From positions 1,674,001 through 1,738,000 of the forward strand of contig CM057057.1 in assembly GCA_029945375.1 (NCBI GenBank): a DNA stretch of 64,000 nucleotides. Direction: 5' to 3'. Below are positions 22,931-33,290 of the stretch, piece after piece. The notes beneath the pieces were generated by a model. That model made no database searches. It was not told the DNA's origin and saw only the letters and a program-made list of their open reading frames with translations. The stretch comes from Agaricus subrufescens. Taxonomy: Eukaryota; Basidiomycota; Agaricomycetes; Agaricales; Agaricaceae. The position numbers and the translations under genes were made by a program. The stretch's first letter is position 1; each line of letters opens with the position of its first letter.

Positions 22931-24826
22931 TGGCTGCGCATTTTGGGGCGATGTTCTATGCATACTTCTGTCTCATTCGCTATGTACGCATCTGCTTAGA
23001 TCGTCTCAATGTGATGCTTGTTCCTTTCAATCCCTAAATCAGCAATTCGATTCGTGATGAACAAACACAAATTAACCTTATCAGAATGAGTGTGTGTTCC
23101 CGTGTACTTACTTTGGTATAAAGAAACGACTCGAACCGAGGTCATTCTCAGAACTGATAGTTTAGTCTAGTAGGTGGGAGAACCCATAGTGCCACCACTA
23201 TCTCAAGTATATAAAGCCTGGTGCACTGTGTCATCGCTATGGTACAACCATTCAGAGCGGGACAGAGAAGCAGAGTCTCCAAGGTTGTCCTGTCAAAATA
23301 TGATGATACCCAGGTTTTTTTTTACTGAAACCATTCAATCCTGCCTCCGAATCAAACTTTTCCCCTCCCAATCCAGATTTATTACGCGACGTTCGAACAC
23401 CATCTACGGTACACTACTGAGACTGAGAGGATACAAATAAATAGGTCAAGTACTATTAACCAATAAATCATTGACGAACGGAAGAGGGTCCGAGGCACTC
23501 TGTGTCATTCAAACCGTAGGCGAGAGAGATCTATGACTTCATGTGAGAGAGGAGAAGGTGGAAGTAGAGGCCAAACATGTGAGCAGGAAAGAGAAGCTAG
23601 TGCATCTGGCGCAGTCGACGAAACTTGGTTACGACAAAGGTTTACCGAATTAAGCTTTTCATACTGAAATGTTACACAGATATAACAGCTTATTAGCCGA
23701 CTCATTCAACACCCTCGCTCATTTGATATTTCCAGCTCTGCGATGTGCCCCTGTGAAATATTAAGATGCGCATTTGTTGGATTTACCATGCTTCCGAAGG
23801 CAAGTCATCTTGAATTCGATGGTGAGTGAGCATGCATCCGCTGACGGAATATTAAATGAATTACGTGCACTGTCTGATCCACTATCATTGTCATCTACAA
23901 CTCTGTATTTGTATCGACTTCCGGTTCACCGATCAATGGGAGTACCGCTCCATCTGAATGGTTTTTCACTTTCGGCGGCTTGAGGTAAGAATCTTTCAAT
24001 CTCATAGTCGCTTTTGAAAAAAGGGCCCTCGAATCTTATTTCACGGATGGTATTCTTCGGGTTCGTAATTGGGATGCGAAATCTCCGAGGACGACCTGAC
24101 ATACACTTCTAGATCGAACTTAAGATTGAACGGCTTGATTTGCCTGACAATTTGTACTATTTGAGTTTAGCAGGATAATGGTGCATTACTCAATCAACGT
24201 TCGTGATTTTCGACCGCTCAATCCAATATTGCTTGTGCTGTTATGAGTTGTTATGAGCCCGCGAAAGCTCTTTACGTCCTCGTCTATCAAGATTGCCGCC
24301 CGGTCCTCCGGTCCTGCTCCACGAACGGCGCTAAAAGGAGCCGCCATTGGTTTCCGATCAGTAAGCTAGCTGACAGTGCGACCTGATAATGTGGTTAGAG
24401 CGGAGGCGGCGTTTCTCAAAGCTGAAAGATGATATATGAGGCGAGCAGGAAGAAGAGAAGGCATAGAGATCATCAGTGAGTTTCGAACGTGATAGATAGC
24501 AGTCTTTAAGGAAAAGTCTAGTCCATTTACATCATTGTGTACATACTTTACATAAGCCCGATGATGAATGGATGACCCTACTATGCAATTTCGTTATCGT
24601 TGTGGTTCTTTCTCACACAGCAGAACACCCCTCCAAGAATTCGGCCCCGAGGCTTCCCCCACCCCAAATTTCTTCATCCGAGCCAGCCGGATCTACCAAC
24701 TTTAGCAAACAGCTTGATATAGACGGCCGGATGAAGACCTTTAAAATGTTGTGTATCCGGTACCCCGGTTCCGCCCCTCCATTCTATATCCCCGAATTCG
24801 GGTCTGTTGAAATTGAATTATTCAAG
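22931..24826. other. Intergenic, no gene recognised
   Basis: Includes the 3' UTR of the ubiquitin-eL40 gene and about 1.8 kb with only short open frames. A + strand frame runs from 24572 into the first exon of the next gene, but the family start at 24827 fits the paralogs, so the upstream part is taken as 5' UTR. Confidence 0.5.
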
Positions 24827-26397
24827 ATGGCTGACGAAATTGCAGACTTGCTACGGGAGATCGAAGTCGGTATCGAATTGACAAGGAACAATGGGGTATT
24901 TCCATCTCGTGATCTTAGTAGCTGACGGTCGACCGACAGAGTTTCTTCCCAGTACACCAATTGTGCGTCATCTTAAGTGACGAGCCTCCAATGAGTGCAG
25001 TTGATAAAAGCATTGCAAAGTGGCCAGTTTGACCCTCTTGGTTGGACACTCCTAAAACTTGTAAAAACGAAAATTTTCCTCCTTACACCAGATGGCAGGT
25101 TTTCGACTGGGTATTGATCTCCCGTTGGAAGTTTCGTTGATCTGGACAAGGCAATGGAACACGATGACGATTTTTTTCCTCATCTCTCGCTATTTGCCAT
25201 TTGCTCTGTTTCTGGTCCTCACACGCTGTAAGCTTTCCTTTTCCTTGACTACCTTTGGAGGATGACGCGATTCTGTAGATCTCTTTGTTTATGACCTCAC
25301 AGCATCCCAGTGTAGATCGTTATATAACGCAATAGGGGGTAAGTTAGAGCTACTCATGTACAGTACCATCTGATCCTCTTTAGGGATATATTGTGTTGGT
25401 ATTTTCGTTGCGCAACGTATGTCATGATACTTCTTCCTTCGCCCTCCCTCGTTATATGTGCATGCTTGAAATTACAGTTATCCTAACCATCCGGACATGG
25501 GTCATTTGTAAAAAGGGAAAGCGCTTAACATACGCATTATTTGGGGGATACGCTTTGATGGCGGTCGTCCTGTTAATAATTACATCAATTCATCTAAAAC
25601 TGACAATGCGTAAGTTTTTGTGTGTGGTGCCATATGACAGAACAGCTAGCACTTATTTCCCTCTCTTAAGATAAAGCTGGCTCCGGCGCTTACTCTATTG
25701 CGTGCAACGCCGATAATGACAAGTCATTTGCCTACTTGGCAGCAGCGTTCATCATCTTAGCAAGCTTTGAATCAGGTCTGGCATTTGTGTTTGTCTGGTT
25801 GGAGTTATGTGTCTGATGTTAGATATGTAGCTATGCTGCTATTGCTAGTAATCCAAGGACTAGCTGATTGTGAGCTCTCTATAACTTCCAGTTTTTCTTC
25901 GTGCTCCATTGATGTTTGGGCACAGATCGCCTAGTTCGGTCTTTTGATCTATTTCAAATGGTCTATAGTGATGGCGAGTCTACCGTCACTATTTCCCTTC
26001 GTCGCGGCTAAAATTCTGAAATTTGCAGGTATCACTTTCTACGTTTATTTATTCGGTATGGAGATTATCATTCACCTCTATGGAAGACAAGATATCTAAA
26101 TGTCAAGTCCACTAGGACTCGCTATCACTAACATAGTCCTTATGTTCCGCCTCGTATGATCATCTGTTTCGTTATCCACATTAACTGTCTCATTCCATTT
26201 CTTAGCCTGACTATATGACGGTTTTGGTGATGTACATCAAGCTTACCCAATGCCAGTATTCCAAGGGTTGACCTCGCTCCTTCTCTCCTAGGCTAGAAGG
26301 AGCTTTTTACTCGATATTCTCATGCAGAGTGGTCTTACATATCAAAGAGGAAGTTTACCAAGAGTATGAGAGTGTACCACTGGAATCCGGGGCTTAG
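24827..26397 (+). pseudogene. DUF6533-like membrane protein gene with one-base deletion
   Basis: Exon 1 (24827 on, MADEIADLLREIEVG...NNG), a 10-nt microexon (24953-24962, TACACCAATT), then LASLTLL, the DUF6533 block, DLTASQCRSLYNAIG, TIRTWVICKKGKRLTYALFG, ACNADNDKSFAYLAAAF, RSFDLFQMVYSDG and a C-terminal exon VVLHIKEEVYQEYE ending at the TAG at 26395-26397. The order and intron places match the tandem neighbour at 28578-30165. In the exon starting VFDW (from about 25120) one base is missing relative to that neighbour between GACTGG and TTGGAAGTTTCG, so the frame ends within about 14 codons; downstream codons (LEVSLIWTRQW) are intact in the next frame. An ATG at about 25112 is in the downstream frame, so a shortened product is conceivable. 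The donor after VYSDG is GC (GCGAGT, 25974). Confidence 0.7.
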
Positions 26398-28577
26398 CTT
26401 TAACACGTCAGTGACCTATCACTCTCTCACCAATCTGCGGCCTTTGGGTCTGCATCCGTAACTATGCAGTCATCTTGAAAATCTTCGCAATCCAAAATGT
26501 CACCAGGATGCCTTAGGTTCCCCGGGGACTGAATCCTACACTATGCCCTTTACAAACTCGAGGCTGTTCGTCCTAATCGTTGATAGTCAAAATGCATAGT
26601 TGCCGTGGTGATACAATTGAATCATTGTATCGTTGAAATTTTTCGCTTCCGAATGGAGCCGTGATAAACATACTGTTACTAATTCTATGCTTATCATCTC
26701 CTGGGTATCACGGACTGAAGGGTCAGGCCTTATGGTCGCTTGTCTCAATTTCAGATCATCGATAAGCTCTTATTGTCTCACTTGACATGCACACTAGCTA
26801 CTGTAAACATAAGGATTATCTAAAACCATTGCTGCGCGATGTGTTGCTAAATCATCCCTGTCGCACCCAGTGCCACATGCGAATGGTATCCTATGTCAGC
26901 GAGTCCTTGTACTCTCACACGTGCATCATTGTAGCACCAACTGGGACCCATTTATGCATCTCATCTCTTTCATTGGCGCTCGTGCTTCCTTAGAGTGTTT
27001 CTATGTCGAAGCTCTGTGGTGAATCGGCTTTCCAATTCCTGCGCGGTGCTAACTGGCCCTCGGCATCACTTGAGGTTGAACAACTCCCCGTCGCCGGACC
27101 TCGGGCCTCAGGCATAGGAGAGTTTACGAAGAGCTTGGCAACGTGCCGAAGAAACGCTGAGTGATTTGACGTCTTTGATGCGACCTGACCGTCTCAATGA
27201 AACAAGCCGTTACCTGCTCATGAGTTGAGTTTTTGCGTATCTAAAAATAGCACTGGCACACCGCGTCAGGGGCTCTCAGTCGTTTTAATCCATCCACATG
27301 TCACGTTGCGCTACCTGAGCCACGCGATCCACCCCTTTCTGGGGCCACCGAGGTTGATGCCACTCGTAAAATCGTACTCTCAGCATATGGTGGTCGGGTA
27401 AAAAGGAACTGATAGCTAGAATAAACTGATGGGAGCCGGGCAACCAGTGTCGTTGCATCTGACATCTTGTCACCGCTACCGACGACCATAACTCTCTACC
27501 GACTCCGGGGTTATCGGCTAATCGATGTATATATCCCTTCAACTCTCTCTGCGATGCAAAATTGCATTGTTTTGGACTGATGACAGTTTTCAATCCATTC
27601 AACTTCCGTTGTCTTATCCGAGGGATCGCGGAGGAAACTCGACTTACCTTGGCAATTCAATTCGAAGAGATCATCTCCCCTCGTGTTTTGGACCCTCCCC
27701 TGTTCGTATATACTGAAAATGGAAGGTGTTTCCTCGTAGTATATACCAATTTGGAAGAAATGGTATCTTGGGAGTCGAGTTGAAATACAGCACCCTGTGA
27801 AAAAGTATTAAGGTTTAGGCATGACAGCTGTAATAATGTGAATAATTATCATCCGCCATTATCTAAGACCAAAGATGGGCAAAGTTAAATAGTACAAGGT
27901 CGTCGGATGTTTCAAAGCCTCATATGTCCGTAAGTCTTATGTTTCGTCCAGGTGAGATACGGGTGTCATAAAATTATAGAAGTTCAATTGAGGGCTCAGT
28001 CGGGCGTGTACTCACAGTGGCTGTTGTGAGGTGCTAACTGAATGGTCCACCAATTATAGAGATTTCCCGGTTTTCTGATTCGATTCCACGAACAGCAGCG
28101 GTGAACACAGTTGCTGTTTTGCCCGATTGACAGGCCAGTTGGTTCGGGTCGTCTAGGATCGATGGCGGTGTTTATCAAGTTTAAGCACTTCCCTCGCTCT
28201 ATACCACACTATAATACAACATGGTGGACTAAGCGTATGATGGATGATAACAAATTTCCGAGCTGACGATTCAATTCTGTAACAGCCTCGGAAGCCGGGT
28301 CTCGCGCGATCCTTCGCATGTTTTATCAGGGGATATGATATGTCTAGCACAAACAAACCACTAACGGTCTATATTAACTGATGACCTGGTCCCGTATAGG
28401 GGTCGGGTCTCAGGCACCCCCGAAATGTCTTGTTCCTATTCAGGGGGGTGGTGGTTAAAACAGCTTAAGATAGGCACCCTGGAAAACCTTTAAAAAATCG
28501 TGCCTTATGACCCCTGGTCACGGTCTTCTTTCTGACTTGTTCGTGACTACGAGTCTGCTGGAACTGGCTAGTCGAAG
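26398..28577. other. Spacer between tandem DUF6533-like genes
   Basis: About 2.2 kb with no recognised gene. Short open frames at 27285-27602 (-) and 27525-27783 (+) overlap each other and have no known domain. The stretch around 28400-28480 is rich in short G and C runs and may belong to the promoter of the gene at 28578. Confidence 0.45.
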
Positions 28578-30165
28578 ATGGCCGACGAGCTTATGGGATT
28601 GGTAGAGGAAATTCGAACGGGCATTGAGATATCAAGGAATAATGGGGTATGTTTTGCTTAGTATCTGAACGCTATTGAACATCTAATACAAGTGCCTCAC
28701 AGTACACTAATTGTGAGTTATCATTGAGCGATTTTTCAGCGATTTTTGCTGATACATAATATCTCTAAGTGGCTAGCTTGACTGTCTTGGTGAGATCTTC
28801 AAAATCTTAAAATGAATCACAGCGTAATGATTGACAGGTGTTCGACTGGACGTTGACTCTTTCATTGGAAATTTCCTTGGTCTGGACCAAAAAATGGAAC
28901 ATAATGACGCTTTTTTTCCTCATCACCCGTTATTTACCCTTTGCATTGTTTCCTCTCAACACACGATGCAAGTTTATATTCTCGTCTGCGTCGTTCCGGA
29001 AGCTGATGAAGGACAAAACACTCTCGTAGATGTTTTTAGTTCTGATCTGAGCGCATCGGAGTGTAAAGCACTGTATAGCACAATAGGTGGTAAGTCAAAG
29101 GCAAATAGTGCATGACGATATTTTTTTTGATAAATTCTAGGATTATACGTCGTCGGTATCGTCGTTGCACAATGTATGTGTCAATCACCTTCCTTTCGTC
29201 CTTTCGTTTACGCGCTTTTTCACCTTCAGTCATCCTCACTATTCGGACCTGGGTCATCTGGAAAAGGGGGAAATCAATAGCATACACATTATTCGGAGCA
29301 TACTCTGTGGCGGCAATAACCCTTCTCGTTCTTACTTCGTTGCATTTGAAGCTGACAGTCCGTAAGCTTTTTTCCCTCGTACTACAATTTGGAAAGCAGC
29401 TCAACAAGCTTATATTTCTCAGATGAAGCTGGCATCAGGGAATTCTTAATCGCATGCAACGCCGATAATGACAAGTCATTCGGGTATTTGGCAGCTGCAT
29501 TTATCATTTTAGCGAGCTTTGAAACAGGTACGGTATAACCATGCTGTTCGAATCACTGGGGAGTTATGAAACTGATGCTGAATGTGCAGGTATGCTGTTA
29601 TTGTTGGTGTTTCGGGGCATTTCCGACTGTGAGGTTCGCTCAATTGCGTTTTTGACTCATTGCTGATATAAAACTACAGTCCGATCTATGGGATACTCTC
29701 ATCTCCTTCAAACGGTCTATGGTGATGGCAAGTCGACTTTCAGCATCTTGGCTCAGTCGTGTTCTAAGCCTCTAAACTACCTTTCCAGGCATAAGTTTCT
29801 ATGTTTATCTATTTGGTATGCAACTATGTTTCTGGAGAAGTTGAGTCACTGATTTCAAGTCTGCTAGCACTCGCTGTCATTAACATAGTCGTAATGTTCC
29901 GCCTCGTATGATGTTCTATTCCCTGATACAGGAGATCTTCTGACTTAATTTCTTAGCGCGACTATATGACGGTTTTGGTGATGTACTTTGATACTTACCC
30001 GGAAATAATATTCCCGAATTTGACCCCAGTTTTTATAGGCTAGAAGGCGTTTTTTACTCAATTCTTTCTTGTCGAGTGATCCTACATATCAAGCAGGAAG
30101 TGTACAAAGAATATGAGAAAGTCTCACTGGCATCTGAGGCTGGTAACTCGGATCCGTGGACATAA
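28578..30165 (+). CDS. DUF6533-like seven-helix membrane protein, 14 exons
   Basis: Full exon set: 28578-28646, 28703-28712, 28770-28789, 28838-28967, 29030-29089, 29141-29173, 29230-29361, 29423-29527, 29590-29628, 29680-29727, 29789-29815, 29868-29905, 29957-29982, 30039-30165; 864 nt, 287 residues. It starts MADELMGLVEEIRTG. The 10-nt exon 2 encodes YTN plus one base. The DUF6533 block is DWTLTLSLEISLVW...FLITRYLPFALF. Then come TIRTWVIWKRGKS (cytoplasmic loop), several hydrophobic helices, GISFYVYLFALAVINIVVMFRLA and the terminal helix SILSCRVILHIKQE. Two donors are GC: 28968 (GCAAGT; the paralog at 24827 has GTAAGC) and 29728 (GCAAGT). The frame is open throughout. It is the best-preserved member and a good template for the rest. 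Function of the family is unknown. Confidence 0.85.
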
Positions 30166-30728
30166 GCTGTAACAATCCTTCATTATTTATTATTAGTTTG
30201 CACACACTCTTTGGGCCTTGTAATTGTAATTATTGGTCATTCGTTCAGCACTTTTTATTTAATAGACATTAAGAGACATCTGATACGAAGGGCAGAAGAG
30301 TGCGGATAGAGAGTAGGGAAAGTGAGAGATAGGCGAAGAAAATAAGGCGGGGATATGCGCAAGGAAAGCAAATAAATCGATCGGGTAGCAGGAGATTCTG
30401 AGCGCAGATCAGGAACTTGAAGCGATTCAGAGACAAGACATGTGTCGAGAGCGACGTCGGCGTTGGCAACTTTCTAGTATGGACTGTGTTAAAATAAGAG
30501 CAAGCTGTCAAGGTTCGTTCCCTCAGGTCCCAAATTAAATCCAGTAGTCCAGGAACACGATCCACTTGCTCCCTCTGAATCCCGAGATCTGTCCGCAGAA
30601 TTGTGGAGTCCGAAGTGTTGTGAAGACTAACCGAAGCAAGTCAAGGAGATCCAATAGTTTGTTCGTGTTTGGTCATCATACTAGTTAATCCGATCTCCCA
30701 CATCTTCACAAAAAAACACACAAAAAAA
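30166..30728. other. Intergenic: 3' flank and TSR2 promoter
   Basis: No gene recognised. The - strand frame at 30269-30565 lies over the 3' flank of the previous gene and the TSR2 upstream region and has no domain. An A-rich run directly precedes the TSR2 ATG. Confidence 0.5.
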
Positions 30729-31319
30729 ATGAGCAATACCTCTCAGTCATCTAGCTCATCACCTTCATCACCACCAAATCCTCAAACTATTCTATTTGCT
30801 CGTGGTGTAATAGCCCGCCTTGACGTATGGTCAACCCTCCGTATCGCTGTACAAGAAAGCTGGGGTGGACCCGAAACTAAACAAAAAGCCAGATGGATAG
30901 CATCAGTCATCGTCGATAGCTTCGAAGAGGAATCGGAGGAGCCAGATGACATTTATATTGAAGATATGCTATTACAAATCATGGCTGATGAATTCGAGGT
31001 GTCGTTGGAGGATGGAAGCGCTGAAAGCGTAGCAAAGGATATTGTGAGGATGTGGTTAGAGACGAAAGAGGGGAGAGAAGACTCGGTTAGAAAGTTCGAA
31101 GATCTAGCAGAGAAGATGAAGGGAAAGAAAATTGATGTCCAAGAGACTGTGGCAAGTGACGATGAAGAGGGCTGGGACGACGAGGAGGATGGTGAGGAGA
31201 GTGATGATGAGGCACCGCAATTAATTGGGCACCCTCCCGTGCAACCAACGACGAAGCAGCCAGAGGTGGACGAGGACGGATTTACATTGGTCAAAGGGAG
31301 AGGAAAAGGACAACGGTAG
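30729..31319 (+). CDS. TSR2: Pre-rRNA-processing protein TSR2
   Basis: Single exon, 196 residues. The start at 30729 (MSNTSQSSSSS) is preferred over an in-frame codon 60 bases upstream because it follows an A-rich leader and gives the usual family size. A Ser/Pro tail of ~20 residues is followed by the TSR2 core (LFARGVIARLDVWSTLRIAV...WGG, then a second helical half with DIYIEDMLLQIMADEF). A very acidic linker (DDEEGWDDEEDGEE) precedes the conserved end DEDGFTLVKGRGKG. In yeast Tsr2 escorts ribosomal protein eS26 to the pre-40S particle and is needed for 20S pre-rRNA processing; the same role is inferred. Neighbours give no functional link. Confidence 0.93.
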   Translation: MSNTSQSSSSSPSSPPNPQTILFARGVIARLDVWSTLRIAVQESWGGPETKQKARWIASVIVDSFEEESEEPDDIYIEDMLLQIMADEFEVSLEDGSAESVAKDIVRMWLETKEGREDSVRKFEDLAEKMKGKKIDVQETVASDDEEGWDDEEDGEESDDEAPQLIGHPPVQPTTKQPEVDEDGFTLVKGRGKGQR

Positions 31320-31728
31320 TTCTTGGTGAATATGATACATATAATTCGCCGGAGCAGAACCAGATTTCCCGAAATATTCTAGTCTAAGTCACATATTTGT
31401 AGGCAACAAACCAACAGAGCAAGACGAGGTAAGTTTTCCTTAGAAATGTACAAACAGACGGAGCCGGTCCATCTTGAAAAGAGAGAAAGTTTTGGGACGT
31501 GCTACACTGGGATTATGATAGAGGAGGCCGCTCCGGTTGGTTAGAATTTCCTAGCAGAGATTCAAGCTACGCGACGATGGTGTGTGCCTTGCTGAACATT
31601 ATCGTGATTACAACCGTACCTGATTCAGCACTTCGTTGTTCTCGCCAGGTGCGTCCAATGCAACAGGGCTAGATTGATTGTTGCCAACTCCGGATGCAGA
31701 CCCCTACAGCCACGTATATCAATTTGGG
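31320..31728. other. Convergent 3' spacer between TSR2 and HAP5
   Basis: No gene seen. It holds the 3' ends of two convergent genes. The C-terminus of HAP5 could extend into it if there is an unseen last intron, but I find no support. Confidence 0.5.
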
Positions 31729-32363
31729 TCAACTTTCAGAGCAGAGCCTGATACGCACGGTATCCCTCTTCGTTGCGACCGGTGTTGGACCAGGTTTCTT
31801 TCCTGCGGGGCCATTCGCACTGGCCACTACTCCAGGGAAGGGCATCTCGTCGCGTGGCACGATGTCGATGAGAAAGTCGAACTGGTCAGATTTACCGAGG
31901 GCTTTAGCGATGTCTGACCGGGAGAGGGTTCGCCGTTTGTTCGAGTCGGCAATGATGAATGCGCGGGCGGTTATCTCTGCAATAAATACTGGCTGCTCAT
32001 GAGGCATAGGCGGAGAGAAACGCAGACTGGACACACTCTCGCAGGCCTTGCAGAAGAGAATGGGGGCTGGGTGTGGGTACTCCTAGTCAGGGCAGAGCGG
32101 GCCAGACCGAAAGAACGTGCAGCGCACCGTCGGCCGCTATCATCTGCTGGGCCTCAGTCGTTGTGCAGGCCGACGAAACACGGTCGCACCTTTACATCGG
32201 GATCACTCTTCATCACCTTTTTGATTCGCGCCAAGGGCAGGGGTGGGTGCCGGTAGTCGGGCGTCTCCTGCTCAGCAGCGTTGATCTGGCGCTGCCAGAA
32301 CGAGCGCAGAAAGTCGTTTAGCGGCTCGCCGGCCTGGACATACGGCGGTTGTTGTGGCGGCAT
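31729..32363 (-). CDS. HAP5: CCAAT-binding factor subunit HAP5 (NF-YC)
   Basis: Four exons: 32363-32190, 32143-32128, 32066-32037, 31988-31729; 480 nt, 159 residues. Exons 2 and 3 are only 16 and 30 nt, but together they restore the invariant stretch [13 protein letters not shown]. The protein shows the NF-YC histone fold: [17 protein letters not shown] at residues ~42-58, then the exon 2-3 stretch, [25 protein letters not shown], and [13 protein letters not shown] short N-terminal part (FWQRQI, typical of the family) precedes it. HAP5 pairs with HAP3 through the histone fold and recruits HAP2 (and in fungi HAPX/HAP4) to CCAAT boxes to control respiration and iron genes. The C-terminal tail is short (~35 residues after the fold) and is the least certain part. 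Confidence 0.92.
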
Positions 32364-32510
32364 AAGGGCTGACGGCGGACGAAATCTCGCCCTGTTCTTA
32401 TGTCGTGTCTGATGACTAAGCAGGCCCTAACCCATGCAATAATACAGGTATGCTACATGTGGTCCAATATCTGCTACTCAGGCGATACAGGTCCTTTTGA
32501 CAACGGCAGG

Positions 32511-33290
32511 TCATAAGTGGTGCTCCGCTACGTGCCGCATGATGATAAACGACGCCATGAGCTCTGCGGAGAGAATGTCAGCTCCAGCACTGGGCCTCTT
32601 CTCTCACTTACCCAAGGCCAGGTGCGCAAAGGGCTCGTAGATCGTCAGCGTGTTTCCAGTCACATTGAGGGCCTTGACGTTTGGCGGCCTGAGGTCGTAG
32701 TGCGCGGCCAGATAGTTTTCTTGCGTCGTGCACTGCCAAACGCCATTAGTCCAGCGTCAGGCGGACGCAGTCAGGAGGCCAGATCTTCTATACTCACGGA
32801 CCACTGTTGCCCCTCGCCAGACTGATGACTCCACTTGTACTCCCTTCCATCGGAACCAACGAACTTTCTTGTCAGGGACCTAGAGACACCATAAACCAGG
32901 ATCGGACGACCCAGAAAGGAGTTAAGCCGCCCAGGAACCTCTTGCCCGAACAACATTCACTCACGTTCCAAATAAAGAGGTCTTGCGAAGATACCGTGCC
33001 ATGGGTATCGTGGTAGCAGGTAGGTGACCTTTCCCCACAAAAGTCACATTCCCGAGGGATTCGTCGGGGAGAAATTCGAGCATTACCGATGGTTCCCGAT
33101 TCAACGGTAACAAACTCCGATGATGGGATGCTCGAATGGGCATTTCGTAGATGAATGTCGTTGACCGTCCAGGTTGTCGCGCTATGTGGAAGAACATCCG
33201 GTCGTAGATGTCGTCAAAGTCAGAATTTGTCGTCGACCCTGTGCGGTCTTCAAAGGAATAAGGCAGTGTGTGTAGTCTCGTGTATGTCAT
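32511..33290 (-). CDS. DUF6593-like protein
   Basis: Four exons: 33290-32965, 32879-32798, 32732-32612, 32563-32511; 582 nt, 193 residues. The first ~108 residues include the start MTYTRLHTLPYSFEDRTGS and end LRKTSLFGT. The splice then gives SLTRKFVGSDGREYKW, the hallmark strand pair of the basidiomycete DUF6593 family, followed by TTQENYLAAHYD and NTLTIYEPFAHLAL, and a terminal helix LMASFIIMRHVAE. All phases fit. The family is a small beta-rich fold of unknown function, common in Agaricomycetes in many copies. It lies 147 bases upstream of HAP5 in the same direction, with no sign of a shared transcript. Confidence 0.82.
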
